Assembly (NCBI RefSeq): GCF_020621385.1
Contig: NZ_JAESVA010000003.1
Span: forward strand, 496,001 to 560,000
Length of the DNA stretch: 64,000 bases
Reading direction: 5' to 3'
DNA from: Acidisoma cellulosilyticum
GTDB lineage: Bacteria > Pseudomonadota > Alphaproteobacteria > Acetobacterales > Acetobacteraceae
The notes beneath the pieces are model-generated. The model ran no database searches. It saw only the letters and a list, made by a program, of their open reading frames with translations, and was not told the origin of the DNA. Each line of letters starts with the position of its first letter. Position 1 is the first letter of the stretch. Below, in pieces: positions 50,130 to 59,312 of this stretch. Made by a program: the position numbers and the translations under genes.

Positions 50130-50853
50130 CGGCCGTTCCGGCTGCGGGGCGATGGCCGAAAATGGCCGTGCCGATGCGAACCTGCGTCGCCCCGCAGGCG
50201 ATGGCCGCGGCGAAATCCCCGGACATGCCCATCGAGAGTTCGGCCAGGCCGTGGCGCTTCGCGCAGCCTTGCAGCCAAAGGAAATGCGGCTTGGGATCGC
50301 TTTCCGCCGGCGGGATGCACATCAGGCCGCGCAATCTGGCGCCGAAGCGCTGCTGCACGGACTCGATAAAGGAATCGGCCTCCGCCATCGCAACCCCACC
50401 TTTCTGCGCCTCGTCGCCGACATTCACCTGAACGAACAGATCCGGTAGACGCCCCTCGCGCTCGGCAGCCTCGGCGATGGCGTCCGCCAGCTTCGGCCGG
50501 TCCAGGGTCTCGATGACATCGGCGATCCGCACCGCGTTGCGCGCCTTATTGGTCTGCAATCCACCGATGATATGGAGACGGAATTCCGTCCGCTCGGCGC
50601 GCAGAGCCGCGAATTTGCCTGCGGCTTCCTGGACCCTGTTCTCCCCAAAGACGCGCTGCCCGGCCAGTATGGCCGCGCGCACGGCCGCTTCGGGGTGGAA
50701 TTTCGACACTGCCACGAGGCTGACGGCCGCCGGATCGCGCCCGGCCGCCAATGCCGCCGCATCAAGCTCCCCGCGCATGCGGGTAAGGGATGCGGTGATC
50801 GCATGCCGGAGCGGTTCGAAATCAGAATCAGGGGAGTCTTGGGCCATAGGCAC
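50107..50853 (-). CDS. YggS-family PLP homeostasis protein
   Basis: YggS/PLPBP binds pyridoxal phosphate and keeps the free pool balanced, without known catalytic activity. The barrel protein has VSLVAVSKFHPEAAV (PLP lysine in SK), VFGENRVQEA, HIIGGLQTNKARNAV, and LSMGMSGDFAAAIACGATQVRIGTAIFG. It is 248 residues long from ATG 50853, or 246 from the ATG at 50847. First gene of the minus-strand yggS-smr-xre run. Its promoter shares the 217-base spacer with porin 1. Confidence 0.93.
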   Translation of the reverse strand: MPMAQDSPDSDFEPLRHAITASLTRMRGELDAAALAAGRDPAAVSLVAVSKFHPEAAVRAAILAGQRVFGENRVQEAAGKFAALRAERTEFRLHIIGGLQTNKARNAVRIADVIETLDRPKLADAIAEAAEREGRLPDLFVQVNVGDEAQKGGVAMAEADSFIESVQQRFGARLRGLMCIPPAESDPKPHFLWLQGCAKRHGLAELSMGMSGDFAAAIACGATQVRIGTAIFGHRPAAGTADVSTPSL

Positions 50854-51070
50854 AGAATCCGCTCAACCGACGGCCAGGGTCAAGCACAGCCCCGTAACGA
50901 ACTCCTTCCGTTGTCTCGGAACCTTAACACCAAGCTATCAATGCCCTGTGGCACTTAGCGCACACACCACTGTGACAAATTTGTTGGTCGTGGTTTTCGG
51001 TCGGTTTCCATACCGGCCACCCCGCAGCCCCCTTTCGGTTGCGGTTTTTCAACCGGAGGATACCTCTTCG

Positions 51071-52315
51071 ATGCGACAGTTTCTTCTGGCCGGCGCTGCG
51101 ACGCTGACGGCCGCAATCGGTCTCGCGGGCGCTGCCCAGGCTCAGGTTTCAAGCCCTGACTTCACCAAGACGATCTCGCCGGGCTCTATCGTCGTCCGCC
51201 TGGACGGCCGCGTGTCTCAGTTCTACGGCGTGAACGGCTTCACGGGCCAAAGCACCGGTGGCACCAAGTATTCCGGTTCCGGCCTGGGCGGTTACTTCCG
51301 CATTTACCCCGGCTTCGACGGCGTTGCCGCCAACGGCCTGCAATATGGCGCCCAGGCTGAAATCCGTGAAAACACGGAAACCAGCGCTGCCGCCGGCGCC
51401 AGCACCGAAACGCTCTATGTCCTCCGCGACTTCGGCTATCTTGCTCTGCCCCAGCTCGGCCTCGTTCGCTTCGGCCAGCAGGAAGGCGCTCTGTATCTGA
51501 ACGACGCCGGTCGCTTCGAGAGCGGCAAGGAAGCCTTCGACGACGGCGGCTGGAACGGTGATATCCAGAACTTCTTCGTCAATTCCTCGGCTCGCCCGAT
51601 CTATGCCTGGACCTGGAGCAACAGCACCCGCACCACGGACAAGATCGACTACGTCACGCCGTCCTTCAGCGGTCTGAGCTTCGCCCTCAGCTTCGAACCG
51701 AACCAGACCGGTGAGAACTTCAGCCCGGCCGTGACCTCCTCCACGACCGCGACCGACCTGCGCCGCAACACCTTCGAAGTTGGCGCCACCTACAAGGCCA
51801 AGTTTGACGGCGTCGGCCTCATCGTCGATGGCGGCTACATGAACGCGGGCGCCGTGGGCTACACCGGCACCGCCAAGGCGGGCCTCCCCTACCAGGGCCT
51901 GAGCGTCGGCAGCGCCGGTGCGACCCTGAGCTATGCCGGCTTCACCGTTGGCGGCAACACCAAGTTCGGCAACATGAACGGCCAGTTCGAGCCGAACTAC
52001 GCCGGTGGCGCGAACGCGGTCGGCTGGCTCGCCGGCGGCCTCTACACCACGGGTCAGCTGACGGTCGGCGCCAGCTACTTCAACTACAAAAGCCAGGGCG
52101 ACTACTCCAGCCCGACGACCGAAGGCCAGCGCGACGAAACCGGTCTTTCCGCCGGTGCGACCTATGTGCTGGTTCCGGGCGTGAAGCTGTTCGCTTCCTA
52201 CCTGTATGGCACCCGCTGGCAGGGCGGCTACAACTTCGTCTCCGGTGCCGCCGGTTCCGCCAACAACAAGATGCAGGCTCAGGTCTTCGCCCTCGGCACC
52301 TGGCTCTACTGGTAA
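51071..52315 (+). CDS. Outer-membrane porin 1
   Basis: A 414-residue beta-barrel porin with a signal peptide (MRQFLLAGAATLTAAIGLAGAAQAQ, cleaved after AQA), many alternating amphipathic strands (GSIVVRLDGRVSQFYGV, YFRIYPGFDGVAANGLQYGAQ, ETLYVLRDFGYLALPQLGLVRFGQQ), and a C-terminal aromatic (LGTWLYW) that BAM recognises. It resembles the Acetobacteraceae porin type. CGGAGGA lies about 10 bases before ATG 51071. A strong terminator follows. Its paralogue is 545 bases downstream on the same strand. Pore substrates cannot be predicted. Confidence 0.92.
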   Translation: MRQFLLAGAATLTAAIGLAGAAQAQVSSPDFTKTISPGSIVVRLDGRVSQFYGVNGFTGQSTGGTKYSGSGLGGYFRIYPGFDGVAANGLQYGAQAEIRENTETSAAAGASTETLYVLRDFGYLALPQLGLVRFGQQEGALYLNDAGRFESGKEAFDDGGWNGDIQNFFVNSSARPIYAWTWSNSTRTTDKIDYVTPSFSGLSFALSFEPNQTGENFSPAVTSSTTATDLRRNTFEVGATYKAKFDGVGLIVDGGYMNAGAVGYTGTAKAGLPYQGLSVGSAGATLSYAGFTVGGNTKFGNMNGQFEPNYAGGANAVGWLAGGLYTTGQLTVGASYFNYKSQGDYSSPTTEGQRDETGLSAGATYVLVPGVKLFASYLYGTRWQGGYNFVSGAAGSANNKMQAQVFALGTWLYW

Positions 52316-52343
52316 TACCTAACGCGACAGGCGCTTTTGCCTG

Positions 52344-52378
52344 AAAGGCGGCCGGCAGAAATGCCGGCCGCCTTTTTT
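52344..52378 (+). terminator. Rho-independent terminator of porin 1
   Basis: An 11-bp perfect stem (GGCGGCCGGCA/TGCCGGCCGCC) with a GAAA tetraloop, three more A-T pairs, and a run of T. A classic strong terminator. Confidence 0.92.
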
Positions 52379-52393
52379 ATTGGCCGGACGGCC

Positions 52394-52450
52394 AGAGCAT
52401 CTTCACCCGGTCAGATGGAATCATCTGACCGGGTGAAGATACTCGCAAAA
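52394..52450. repeat. Perfect 19-bp inverted repeat, possible family B copy
   Basis: ATCTTCACCCGGTCAGATG (52399-52417) and its exact reverse complement (52422-52440) flank a 4-base GAAT loop. The AGAGCA before it and GAAGATACTCGC after it recall the copies at 3473 and 60302. It follows a terminator, so it is not needed for termination. Confidence 0.6.
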
Positions 52451-52859
52451 ACAATGATCTAGCGCGGCGCCTGTCAGTGTTGGCGAACCGGAAACGCTCT
52501 GGCGCGGATCGCACGACGATCTGCCTAACGGCGTCGACCTGCGCGGCCGGCAGCTTGCGCCACCGCTGAAATTTACCCTCCCAAGATTTTCCGGTGAAAG
52601 GCGGTCGGCAAAGGCGCTGACCTTCCCTTTTGTTTACGAAACTTACTGGCCACATCAAATGTGCAGATTTGTGTCTTTTCAGTCACAGTGTTTCGTAAAT
52701 GTCATGCTTTGCTCCTCCCACCGTTGCGGATTCAAGTCACCGATGACCATTATTCGCCGCGCTACTTCCGAGCCGAAGCGGCCCTAACGGGCAGTTGGTG
52801 GATCCAGGCGGGGCGAGTTTTTTGACGGCCGGTCATCCGGCATTAACGAGGAGGAACTA
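52451..52859. promoter_or_regulatory. Upstream region of porin 2
   Basis: These 409 bases contain no gene I can support. The middle (52620-52720) is AT-rich, and a 10-base inverted pair, TTTACGAAAC (52633-52642) and GTTTCGTAAA (52690-52699), is split by 47 bases; this looks like two operator half-sites or a large stem-loop. A strong GAGGAGG ribosome site (52850-52856) precedes ATG 52860. No clear sigma-70 hexamers are visible. Confidence 0.5.
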
Positions 52860-54125
52860 ATGCGTAAGCTCCTACTAGCGACTGTCGCCACGATGGGCGC
52901 CTCATTGGGTCTGGCGGCTGTCGCCCAGGCTCAGACTGCTGCTCCCGGCTCCGTGACGGTCCGTCTGAACGGCCGCGTCAACTGGTACGCCGGCATCGAA
53001 GGCTCAACGCTCGATAATATCGGCGGCGAAAAAACCTCGACCACCAGCTTCCTCGGCTATCTGCGCCTCTATCCGGGTTTCGACGGCGTCGCCGCCAACG
53101 GCCTGCATTACGGTGCCGGTTCTGAAATCCGTATGAACGGCGGGCAGTCGGCCAGCAGCGAAACGCTGTATGTCTTCCAGGCCTATGGCTATCTCGGCCT
53201 GCCCGAACTTGGCCAGGTCAGCTTCGGCCAGGAAAACGGCCCGACCGTCCTGTTTGAGACCGGCACCTTCGAAGGCTTCAACGACGGCGCATGGTGGGGC
53301 GATCTTCCGGCTATCGTTCCTGGTGCCGCGGAAATCGCCTATCCCTTCGTCGACTCGAACTTCAACCAGACGTCCAGCAAGATCGTCTACTTGTCGCCGA
53401 CGCTGTCCGGCTTCCAGTTCGCCGTTGGCTTCACGCCGAACCAGAACGCGGAAAACTACGTTCCCGCGACGACGTCTTCCAGCAACCCGGCCTATTCACA
53501 GCTGTCGGGCGGCCTGCCGAAGAACCTGCTTGATATCGGTGGCCAGTTCACCAAGACCTTCGGTGCCGTTGGCATCCAGATCGGCGCTGACTATCAGTAT
53601 GCCGGTCAGGTCGCTTACACCGGCTCCGCCGATGCGGCGAATAACCTGTCCTACCATAACCTGAACATCGTCTCCGGCGGCGCCACGGCGACGGTCGCGG
53701 GCTTCACCTTCGGCGGCAACGTCGTCTACGGTGCGTTCAACGGTGGCGCCGGCGCCGGCTCCTTCCAGCTTGAACCCGATGGCGGCGACGCTGCTATCGC
53801 CTTCTTGATGGGCCTTGAATACACGGCTGGCCCGCTCGTGGTCGGCGGCAGCGTCTTCCGCTTCAACACGACGGGCGCGCTTCCGAGTGGAACTGAAGGC
53901 GACGGCGTCATCACCTCGCACGGCCTGACGACCGGCCAGCAGGTCAATAACGGTCTCGCCCTCGGCGGCACCTATACCCTGGTTCCGGGCGTCAATCTGT
54001 TCGTCGACTACGACTACGGCTGGCGTTCGCAGGGCGGTTACGACTTCGCGACCGGCGCTGCCGGCTCGGACAACAACCGCGTCCAGGCTCAGCTGTTCGG
54101 CGTCGGCACCCAGATCCAGTGGTAA
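52860..54125 (+). CDS. Outer-membrane porin 2
   Basis: A 421-residue paralogue of porin 1, with the signal peptide MRKLLLATVATMGASLGLAA (cleavage after AQA) and the same strand pattern (GSVTVRLNGRVNWYAGI, YLRLYPGFDGVAANGLHYGAG, ETLYVFQAYGYLGLPELGQVSFGQE), the same GAAGSDNNRVQAQLFGVGT end and a terminal Trp. Loop sequences differ, so pore specificity may differ. Its long, AT-rich leader with an inverted repeat contrasts with porin 1, suggesting separate regulation. A terminator follows immediately. Confidence 0.92.
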   Translation: MRKLLLATVATMGASLGLAAVAQAQTAAPGSVTVRLNGRVNWYAGIEGSTLDNIGGEKTSTTSFLGYLRLYPGFDGVAANGLHYGAGSEIRMNGGQSASSETLYVFQAYGYLGLPELGQVSFGQENGPTVLFETGTFEGFNDGAWWGDLPAIVPGAAEIAYPFVDSNFNQTSSKIVYLSPTLSGFQFAVGFTPNQNAENYVPATTSSSNPAYSQLSGGLPKNLLDIGGQFTKTFGAVGIQIGADYQYAGQVAYTGSADAANNLSYHNLNIVSGGATATVAGFTFGGNVVYGAFNGGAGAGSFQLEPDGGDAAIAFLMGLEYTAGPLVVGGSVFRFNTTGALPSGTEGDGVITSHGLTTGQQVNNGLALGGTYTLVPGVNLFVDYDYGWRSQGGYDFATGAAGSDNNRVQAQLFGVGTQIQW

Positions 54126-54151
54126 TCTGACCACTTAAACTGGTGTGAATG

Positions 54152-54186
54152 AGGCGGCGGGACCCAGTCCCGCCGCCTTTCTTTTT
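54152..54186 (+). terminator. Rho-independent terminator of porin 2
   Basis: An 11-bp stem, AGGCGGCGGGA/TCCCGCCGCCT, with a 5-base loop is followed by TTCTTTTTG. Confidence 0.9.
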
Positions 54187-54279
54187 GCTCCCTGGCCGCT
54201 TGAAGCTTGGCAGGATTGGCCATGGGCAGTAGAGACAAAGCCCCCGCATCCCTGCGGGCAATTTCTCCGGGCAGGCTCA

Positions 54280-54852
54280 ATGGAATTGACGATAAGGACT
54301 TCCACTTTCCTCAGCAGGGGCTTCGCGGCCGTCGCCGTCGCCGGCGTGCTCGCCTTGACTGCCTGCGGAAATGCGCCGTCGACGCCAGTGGATCCCCAGG
54401 TGCTGAACGGTGACGAAGTCAGCGGCGCCGGTTTCAAGAATTCGGGCGGCGGTCTGCTCGGTGCGGATGGTCTGGCCTTCGGCATCAATAAAAATCCGCA
54501 TGCCAATGGCGGCGGCTCCGCCAATACGGGTATCGGCGTCAACGCCTATCTGTGGCGCGGCGCGCTCGATACGCTCTCCTTCATGCCGCTCTCCTCGGCC
54601 GACCCCTTCGGCGGCGTCATCATCACCGACTGGTATCAGCCGCCGGGTGACGCAGGCGAACGCTACAAGGCGACCGCCTATATCCTGGGCCAGGATCTGC
54701 GCGCCGACGGTGTCCGCGTGACGGTTTTCAAGCAGGTCATGCAGAGCGGCCAATGGACGGATGCCGAGGTTTCCCCCGGCACCAACGAGCAGGTTGAGGA
54801 TAAGGTGCTTGCCCGCGCCCGTCAGCTGCGCGTGCAGTCCGCCACCAACTAA
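54280..54852 (+). CDS. DUF3576 lipoprotein
   Basis: From ATG 54280 the protein has a signal peptide ending in the lipobox LTAC (Cys near 30), then a Gly/Asn-rich stretch and the DUF3576 domain (IGVNAYLWRGALDTLSFMPL, FGGVIITDWY, RYKATAYILGQDLRADGVRVTVFKQ). The family is conserved in alphaproteobacteria next to leuS and lptE, as here, and is probably an outer-membrane-associated lipoprotein, though its job is unknown. An upstream in-frame start at 54145 lies over the porin terminator and is rejected. Confidence 0.87.
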   Translation: MELTIRTSTFLSRGFAAVAVAGVLALTACGNAPSTPVDPQVLNGDEVSGAGFKNSGGGLLGADGLAFGINKNPHANGGGSANTGIGVNAYLWRGALDTLSFMPLSSADPFGGVIITDWYQPPGDAGERYKATAYILGQDLRADGVRVTVFKQVMQSGQWTDAEVSPGTNEQVEDKVLARARQLRVQSATN

Positions 54853-54977
54853 CGCCGAAGGCGTCCGGCCAGGCGCGACCGCTATCGCCTTGGGCCGGAT
54901 TGTTCTTTTGACTTCTTCCGCCTGAGGATCGCCTGCGTGTCGCCCCTGGCCGCAGGACGTGCCGGATAGACACCCCG

Positions 54978-57593
54978 ATGACTGACGCCATTTCGACCGA
55001 ACCGCAGACCCCGCGCTACGATTTCCGGACCCAGGAGCCGCTTTGGCAAGAGGCCTGGAATGCGCACGGCTGTTTCTCGGTCGAGGATGTGCCGACGGAC
55101 GGGCGTCCGAAATACTATGTGCTGGAGATGTTCCCCTACCCGTCGGGGAAGATCCATATGGGCCATGTCCGCAACTATACGCTGGGCGATGTCGTCGCCC
55201 GCTATCGTCGCGCGCGCGGCTTCAATGTTTTGCATCCCATGGGCTGGGACGCCTTCGGCCTGCCGGCGGAAAATGCAGCGCGTGAGCGGAAGACCCATCC
55301 CTCGGCCTGGACCTGGGAGAATATCCGTAATATGCGCGGCGAGTTGCAGCGCATGGGCCTGTCCATCGACTGGTCCCGCGAATTCGCGACCTGCCAGCCC
55401 GAATATTACGGCAAGCAGCAGGAGCTGTTCCTCCGTTTCTTCGAAACCGGCCTGGTCGAGCGTAAGGAAAGCTGGGTCAATTGGGACCCGGTGGACGGCA
55501 CCGTGCTCGCCAATGAACAGGTCATCGACGGGCGTGGCTGGCGTTCCGGCGCGCTGATCGAGAAAAAGAAGCTGTCGCAGTGGTTCTTCGCGATCACCAA
55601 ATTCGCGCCGGAACTGCTCTCGGCGCTTGACGGTCTGGACCGCTGGCCGGAGCGCGTGCGGCTGATGCAGGCGAATTGGATCGGCCGCAGCGAAGGCGCG
55701 CGCGTCCGTTTCCCCTTGACGGCGCCCGAAGGCGATATCGCCGACGTCGAAGTCTATACCACGCGGCCAGACACGCTGTTCGGCATGTCCTTCCTGGCGC
55801 TTGCCCCGGAACATCCCCTCGCGCTCGCGATCGGCGCACAGAATGCCGAGGCCGACGCCTTCATCGCCGAATGTCGCCGAGTGGGCACCACCGCCGCTGC
55901 GATCGAGACCACCGAGAAGCGCGGTTTCGCCACGGGCCTGTCCGTGCGCCATCCTTTCCTGCCGGATCGTGAGATCCCGGTCTGGATCGCGAATTTCGTG
56001 CTGATGGATTACGGCACCGGCGCCATTTTCGGCTGCCCGGCGCATGACCAGCGCGACTATGATTTTGCCTCCCTCTACGGCCTGCCGATCCCGCCCGTGG
56101 TCAAGCCTGCCCAGGGCGAATTGCCGGGCGGCGAGGCCTATACCGGCCCCGGCACATTGATGAATTCCGGCTTCCTCGATGGGCTTGAGGTCGAGGAGGC
56201 GAAACGCCAGGCCATCGCGCGCCTGTCCGAGATGGGTTGGGGCCAGGGCGAAACCAATTGGCGGTTGCGGGACTGGGGCGTCAGCCGCCAGCGCTATTGG
56301 GGCTGTCCTATCCCGGTCATCCATTGCGACAATTGCGGCATGGTCCCGGTTCCGCTCGAACAGCTTCCGGTCGTGCTGCCCGAGGATGTCACCTTCGATC
56401 GTCCGGGCAATCCGCTCGATCATCATCCGACCTGGAAACATGTGACCTGCCCGCAGTGCAATGCCGCGGCCGTCCGCGAGACCGATACCTGCGACACCTT
56501 CGTCGACAGTTCCTGGTATTTCTCGCGCTTCTGCTCGCCGCACAGTGCCGCGCCTGTTTCACGTGAAGCGACCGACTACTGGATGCCCGTCGACCAGTAT
56601 ATCGGCGGCATCGAACACGCGATTCTGCATCTTCTCTATTCACGCTTCTTCACCCGCGCCATGCAGGCGAGCGGTCAGATCGGGGTGGCCGAACCCTTCG
56701 CCGGCCTGTTCACCCAGGGCATGGTCACGCATGAAAGCTATCGCGGCGCCGACGGTCGCTGGCTTTACCCGACCGAGGTCGAGCGTCGCGCTGATGGCAA
56801 CTCCGTCGTCGCCGGCAGCGATGAGCCGGTGACGGTCGGCCGTATCGAGGCGATGTCGAAATCCAAGCGCAATACCATCGACCCGGGCGCGATCATCGAG
56901 CGCTACGGCGCGGATACCGCGCGCTGGTTCATCCTCTCCGACAACCCGCCTGACCGGGATATGGAATGGACGGAAAGCGGCGTCGCCGGGGCCTATCGCT
57001 TCACCCAGCGCCTGTTCCGTCTGGCGGAGAGCATCGCGTCCCTCGGCGTGGTCGCGACGCCGGATGAGTGGACGGCGCCCGCGCGGAAACTGCGCCGCGC
57101 CACGCATCGCACGATCGCCGCCGTCACCGAAGCGCTGGAAAGCTTCAGCTTCAATGTCGCTGTTGCCCGTCTCTATGAAATCGCGGGCGCCATGACGGAC
57201 GCGGAAAAGGAAGCGGCCAACGCGCCCGATGACAGCGCATTGTCGGCTGCCCGGATCGAGGCTTTGGAAATGGTGACGCGCCTTGCTGCCCCGATGATGC
57301 CGCATCTGGCCGAATCGATGAACGCGCTGCTGCACCCCGAGGGCGGACTGGTCGCGAACGAGGCCTGGCCCGGTTTCGACGACAGCCTGACGGCGGCGGA
57401 AACGGTGACGATCGCGGTTCAGGTCATGGGCAAGCTGCGCGGCACGGTGGAGTTTCCGCCCGGCAGCCCGGCCGAGGCGGTCATCGCCGCGGCCGAAGCC
57501 GAGCCCAATGTCGCCCGCCTGCTGGAAGGCAAGCGTATCGTGAAGAAGGTCCATGTGCCGGACCGTATCGTCAACTTCGTCATTGCAGGCTGA
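54978..57593 (+). CDS. leuS: Leucyl-tRNA synthetase
   Basis: LeuRS charges tRNA-Leu. The 871-residue class I enzyme has the HIGH-type motif [15 protein letters not shown], the editing domain ([12 protein letters not shown] region, residues about 250-420), the zinc-like insert [10 protein letters not shown] and CPQCNAAAV, and the KMSKS loop as MSKSKRNT. Length and domain order are complete. It is followed by lptE after seven bases and preceded by the DUF3576 gene, the usual alphaproteobacterial order. Confidence 0.98.
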   Translation: MTDAISTEPQTPRYDFRTQEPLWQEAWNAHGCFSVEDVPTDGRPKYYVLEMFPYPSGKIHMGHVRNYTLGDVVARYRRARGFNVLHPMGWDAFGLPAENAARERKTHPSAWTWENIRNMRGELQRMGLSIDWSREFATCQPEYYGKQQELFLRFFETGLVERKESWVNWDPVDGTVLANEQVIDGRGWRSGALIEKKKLSQWFFAITKFAPELLSALDGLDRWPERVRLMQANWIGRSEGARVRFPLTAPEGDIADVEVYTTRPDTLFGMSFLALAPEHPLALAIGAQNAEADAFIAECRRVGTTAAAIETTEKRGFATGLSVRHPFLPDREIPVWIANFVLMDYGTGAIFGCPAHDQRDYDFASLYGLPIPPVVKPAQGELPGGEAYTGPGTLMNSGFLDGLEVEEAKRQAIARLSEMGWGQGETNWRLRDWGVSRQRYWGCPIPVIHCDNCGMVPVPLEQLPVVLPEDVTFDRPGNPLDHHPTWKHVTCPQCNAAAVRETDTCDTFVDSSWYFSRFCSPHSAAPVSREATDYWMPVDQYIGGIEHAILHLLYSRFFTRAMQASGQIGVAEPFAGLFTQGMVTHESYRGADGRWLYPTEVERRADGNSVVAGSDEPVTVGRIEAMSKSKRNTIDPGAIIERYGADTARWFILSDNPPDRDMEWTESGVAGAYRFTQRLFRLAESIASLGVVATPDEWTAPARKLRRATHRTIAAVTEALESFSFNVAVARLYEIAGAMTDAEKEAANAPDDSALSAARIEALEMVTRLAAPMMPHLAESMNALLHPEGGLVANEAWPGFDDSLTAAETVTIAVQVMGKLRGTVEFPPGSPAEAVIAAAEAEPNVARLLEGKRIVKKVHVPDRIVNFVIAG

Positions 57594-57599
57594 CCGGTC

Positions 57600-58187
57600 A
57601 TGAGCGCGCTCTTCCGTCGCCGCCTTCTCCATCTTGGGGGAGCCTTATTCGGTCTGGGCGTGATGGGCGGACTGACCGGCTGTTCCCTGCATCCGCTTTA
57701 CGCACCGGATGCCTTCGGCAATGGCCCCACCGGTGGTTCGTCCGTTCAGTCTCAACTACGGCAGATCGCGGTGCCGGTGCTGGGCGGCCGTAGCGGACAG
57801 CAGTTCCAGGAAGCCCTGGAATCGCGACTGGAAGCGGGCGAGATGCCCAGCCTGACGCGCTACAATCTATCGGTCTCCTTGAATGTCTCGCAGGTTGGCT
57901 TGGGCGTTCAAAGCGACAGCACAACCACCTATGTGCGCTTCATCGCGTCCGCGCCCTGGTCGCTGACCTCTCAGGATGATCCCGGCCATAAGATTCTGAT
58001 CAGCGGCAACGCCCAGGCGGCCGATAGTCTGAACTCTTTCGACAACCAACCCTTCGGGCAGGAGTTGGAGACCAATACGGTCAATCAGCGTCTGGCCGAT
58101 GCGCTCGCTGACCAGATCGTCATCCGCCTCGCGCATTATTTCACGGTCACCGAACGCAAGCGCGAGCAGGAAAAGCAGCCGGGCTGA
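57600..58187 (+). CDS. lptE: LPS-assembly lipoprotein LptE
   Basis: LptE plugs the LptD barrel that delivers LPS to the outer leaflet. The 195-residue precursor has a signal peptide with the lipobox LTGC (Cys near 28) followed by SLHPLYAPD, then the repeat-like strands of the family (RQIAVPVLGGRSGQQFQEALESRL, LADALADQIVIRLAHYF). Sequence similarity in this family is low, but the position between leuS and holA is diagnostic. ATG 57600 gives the correct signal peptide. Confidence 0.9.
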   Translation: MSALFRRRLLHLGGALFGLGVMGGLTGCSLHPLYAPDAFGNGPTGGSSVQSQLRQIAVPVLGGRSGQQFQEALESRLEAGEMPSLTRYNLSVSLNVSQVGLGVQSDSTTTYVRFIASAPWSLTSQDDPGHKILISGNAQAADSLNSFDNQPFGQELETNTVNQRLADALADQIVIRLAHYFTVTERKREQEKQPG

Positions 58188-58221
58188 CCCTGTCGGTTCT
58201 GGCTTGTAAGGTGCGCCGATC

Positions 58222-59235
58222 ATGAAACTCGACGCCCGTGACTTCACTGGTCTTTGCAAGGATGCTGGCCGGCTCAGGGCCATCCTCATCTACGGTCCCG
58301 ATGCCGGGCTGGTGCGGGAACGTGGCGAAACACTCGCCCGCGCCGTCGCCGGTGCGCTGGATGATCCCTTCCGCTTCACCGAACTCACCAAACCCGATGC
58401 CGGCACCCTGGCGCTGGAAGCGACCGCCTTGTCCTTCACCGGCGGCCGGCGCGTCGTCCGCGTGCGTGAGGCCGGCGACACGCTTACCGCCACGCTCACC
58501 GCCACCTGCAAGGACGCCGAAGGGTCGCTGATCATCCTCGAAGCGGGCGAATTGACCCCGCGATCGAAATTGCGCAGTTGGGCTGAGAAAGATGCCCGTG
58601 CCGGTGCACTCGCTTGCTACGCGGAAGAAGGTGCGGCGCTGAAAACCACGCTGCGGTCGCTATTCGAATCCGAGAAAGTGGCGGTCGCCAACGATGCGCT
58701 GGACTGGCTGGTGCAGCATGCGGGTGCCGATCGCGGCATGGTCCGCGCCGAGGTCGAGAAACTCTCGCTCCTCGTGGGTGAAGGCGGCACGGTCGATCTC
58801 GATGCCGTGCAACTGGTCGCGGGCGACCAGGCTGATCTGTCCATCGAGGACGCGCTGTTTGCCGCAACCCGCGGGGCGGTGGCGGAGGCCGACCGCGCGA
58901 CGGCCGCCGCCCTCGCCGAGGGTGCGTCAGCGGTCGGACTGATCCGCGCCGCCCATGGTCATATGGACAAACTAGCCCGTATCGCCGCCGCGCGAGAGAC
59001 CGGCCTCAGCGCACAGGATGCGGTCAAGGCGCTCAGGCCGCCGATCTTCTTCCGCCGCGAGCGCGCCATGCTGGACGCGGCCGAGCTTTGGCGCGCCGCC
59101 GCCATCTCGGTCATTCAGCTCGCGCTCAGGGATGCCGAGATGCAGTGCAAACGCACGGGCCTGCCGGCGGAGGCGATTGCCCATGCCGCCGTTCTCGCCA
59201 TCGCCCGCCGCGCCGCGCGACTGAAAAATCGTTAG
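58222..59235 (+). CDS. holA: DNA polymerase III subunit delta
   Basis: HolA opens the beta clamp in the clamp-loader complex. The 337-residue protein has the N-terminal fold RAILIYGPDAGLVRERGE and GTLALEATALSFTGGRRVVRV, and the C-terminal helices typical of delta. It sits directly after lptE, as in many alphaproteobacteria. Identity is by sequence and position together; the family is divergent. Confidence 0.92.
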   Translation: MKLDARDFTGLCKDAGRLRAILIYGPDAGLVRERGETLARAVAGALDDPFRFTELTKPDAGTLALEATALSFTGGRRVVRVREAGDTLTATLTATCKDAEGSLIILEAGELTPRSKLRSWAEKDARAGALACYAEEGAALKTTLRSLFESEKVAVANDALDWLVQHAGADRGMVRAEVEKLSLLVGEGGTVDLDAVQLVAGDQADLSIEDALFAATRGAVAEADRATAAALAEGASAVGLIRAAHGHMDKLARIAAARETGLSAQDAVKALRPPIFFRRERAMLDAAELWRAAAISVIQLALRDAEMQCKRTGLPAEAIAHAAVLAIARRAARLKNR

Positions 59236-59312
59236 CGCTCTGTCCGACCAGTCTGGACCGGCCCCAAAATCAAAATCAGTCGTGCGCGGATGACGTTTAT
59301 ATTTGGTTAACC

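Noticed and set aside
52377-52658. A 93-codon minus-strand frame between the porins
   Set aside because: It crosses the terminator and the perfect inverted repeat, has no family features and no ribosome site; treated as non-coding.
54145-54279. Upstream extension of the DUF3576 lipoprotein
   Set aside because: It overlaps the porin 2 terminator and would bury the lipoprotein signal peptide.
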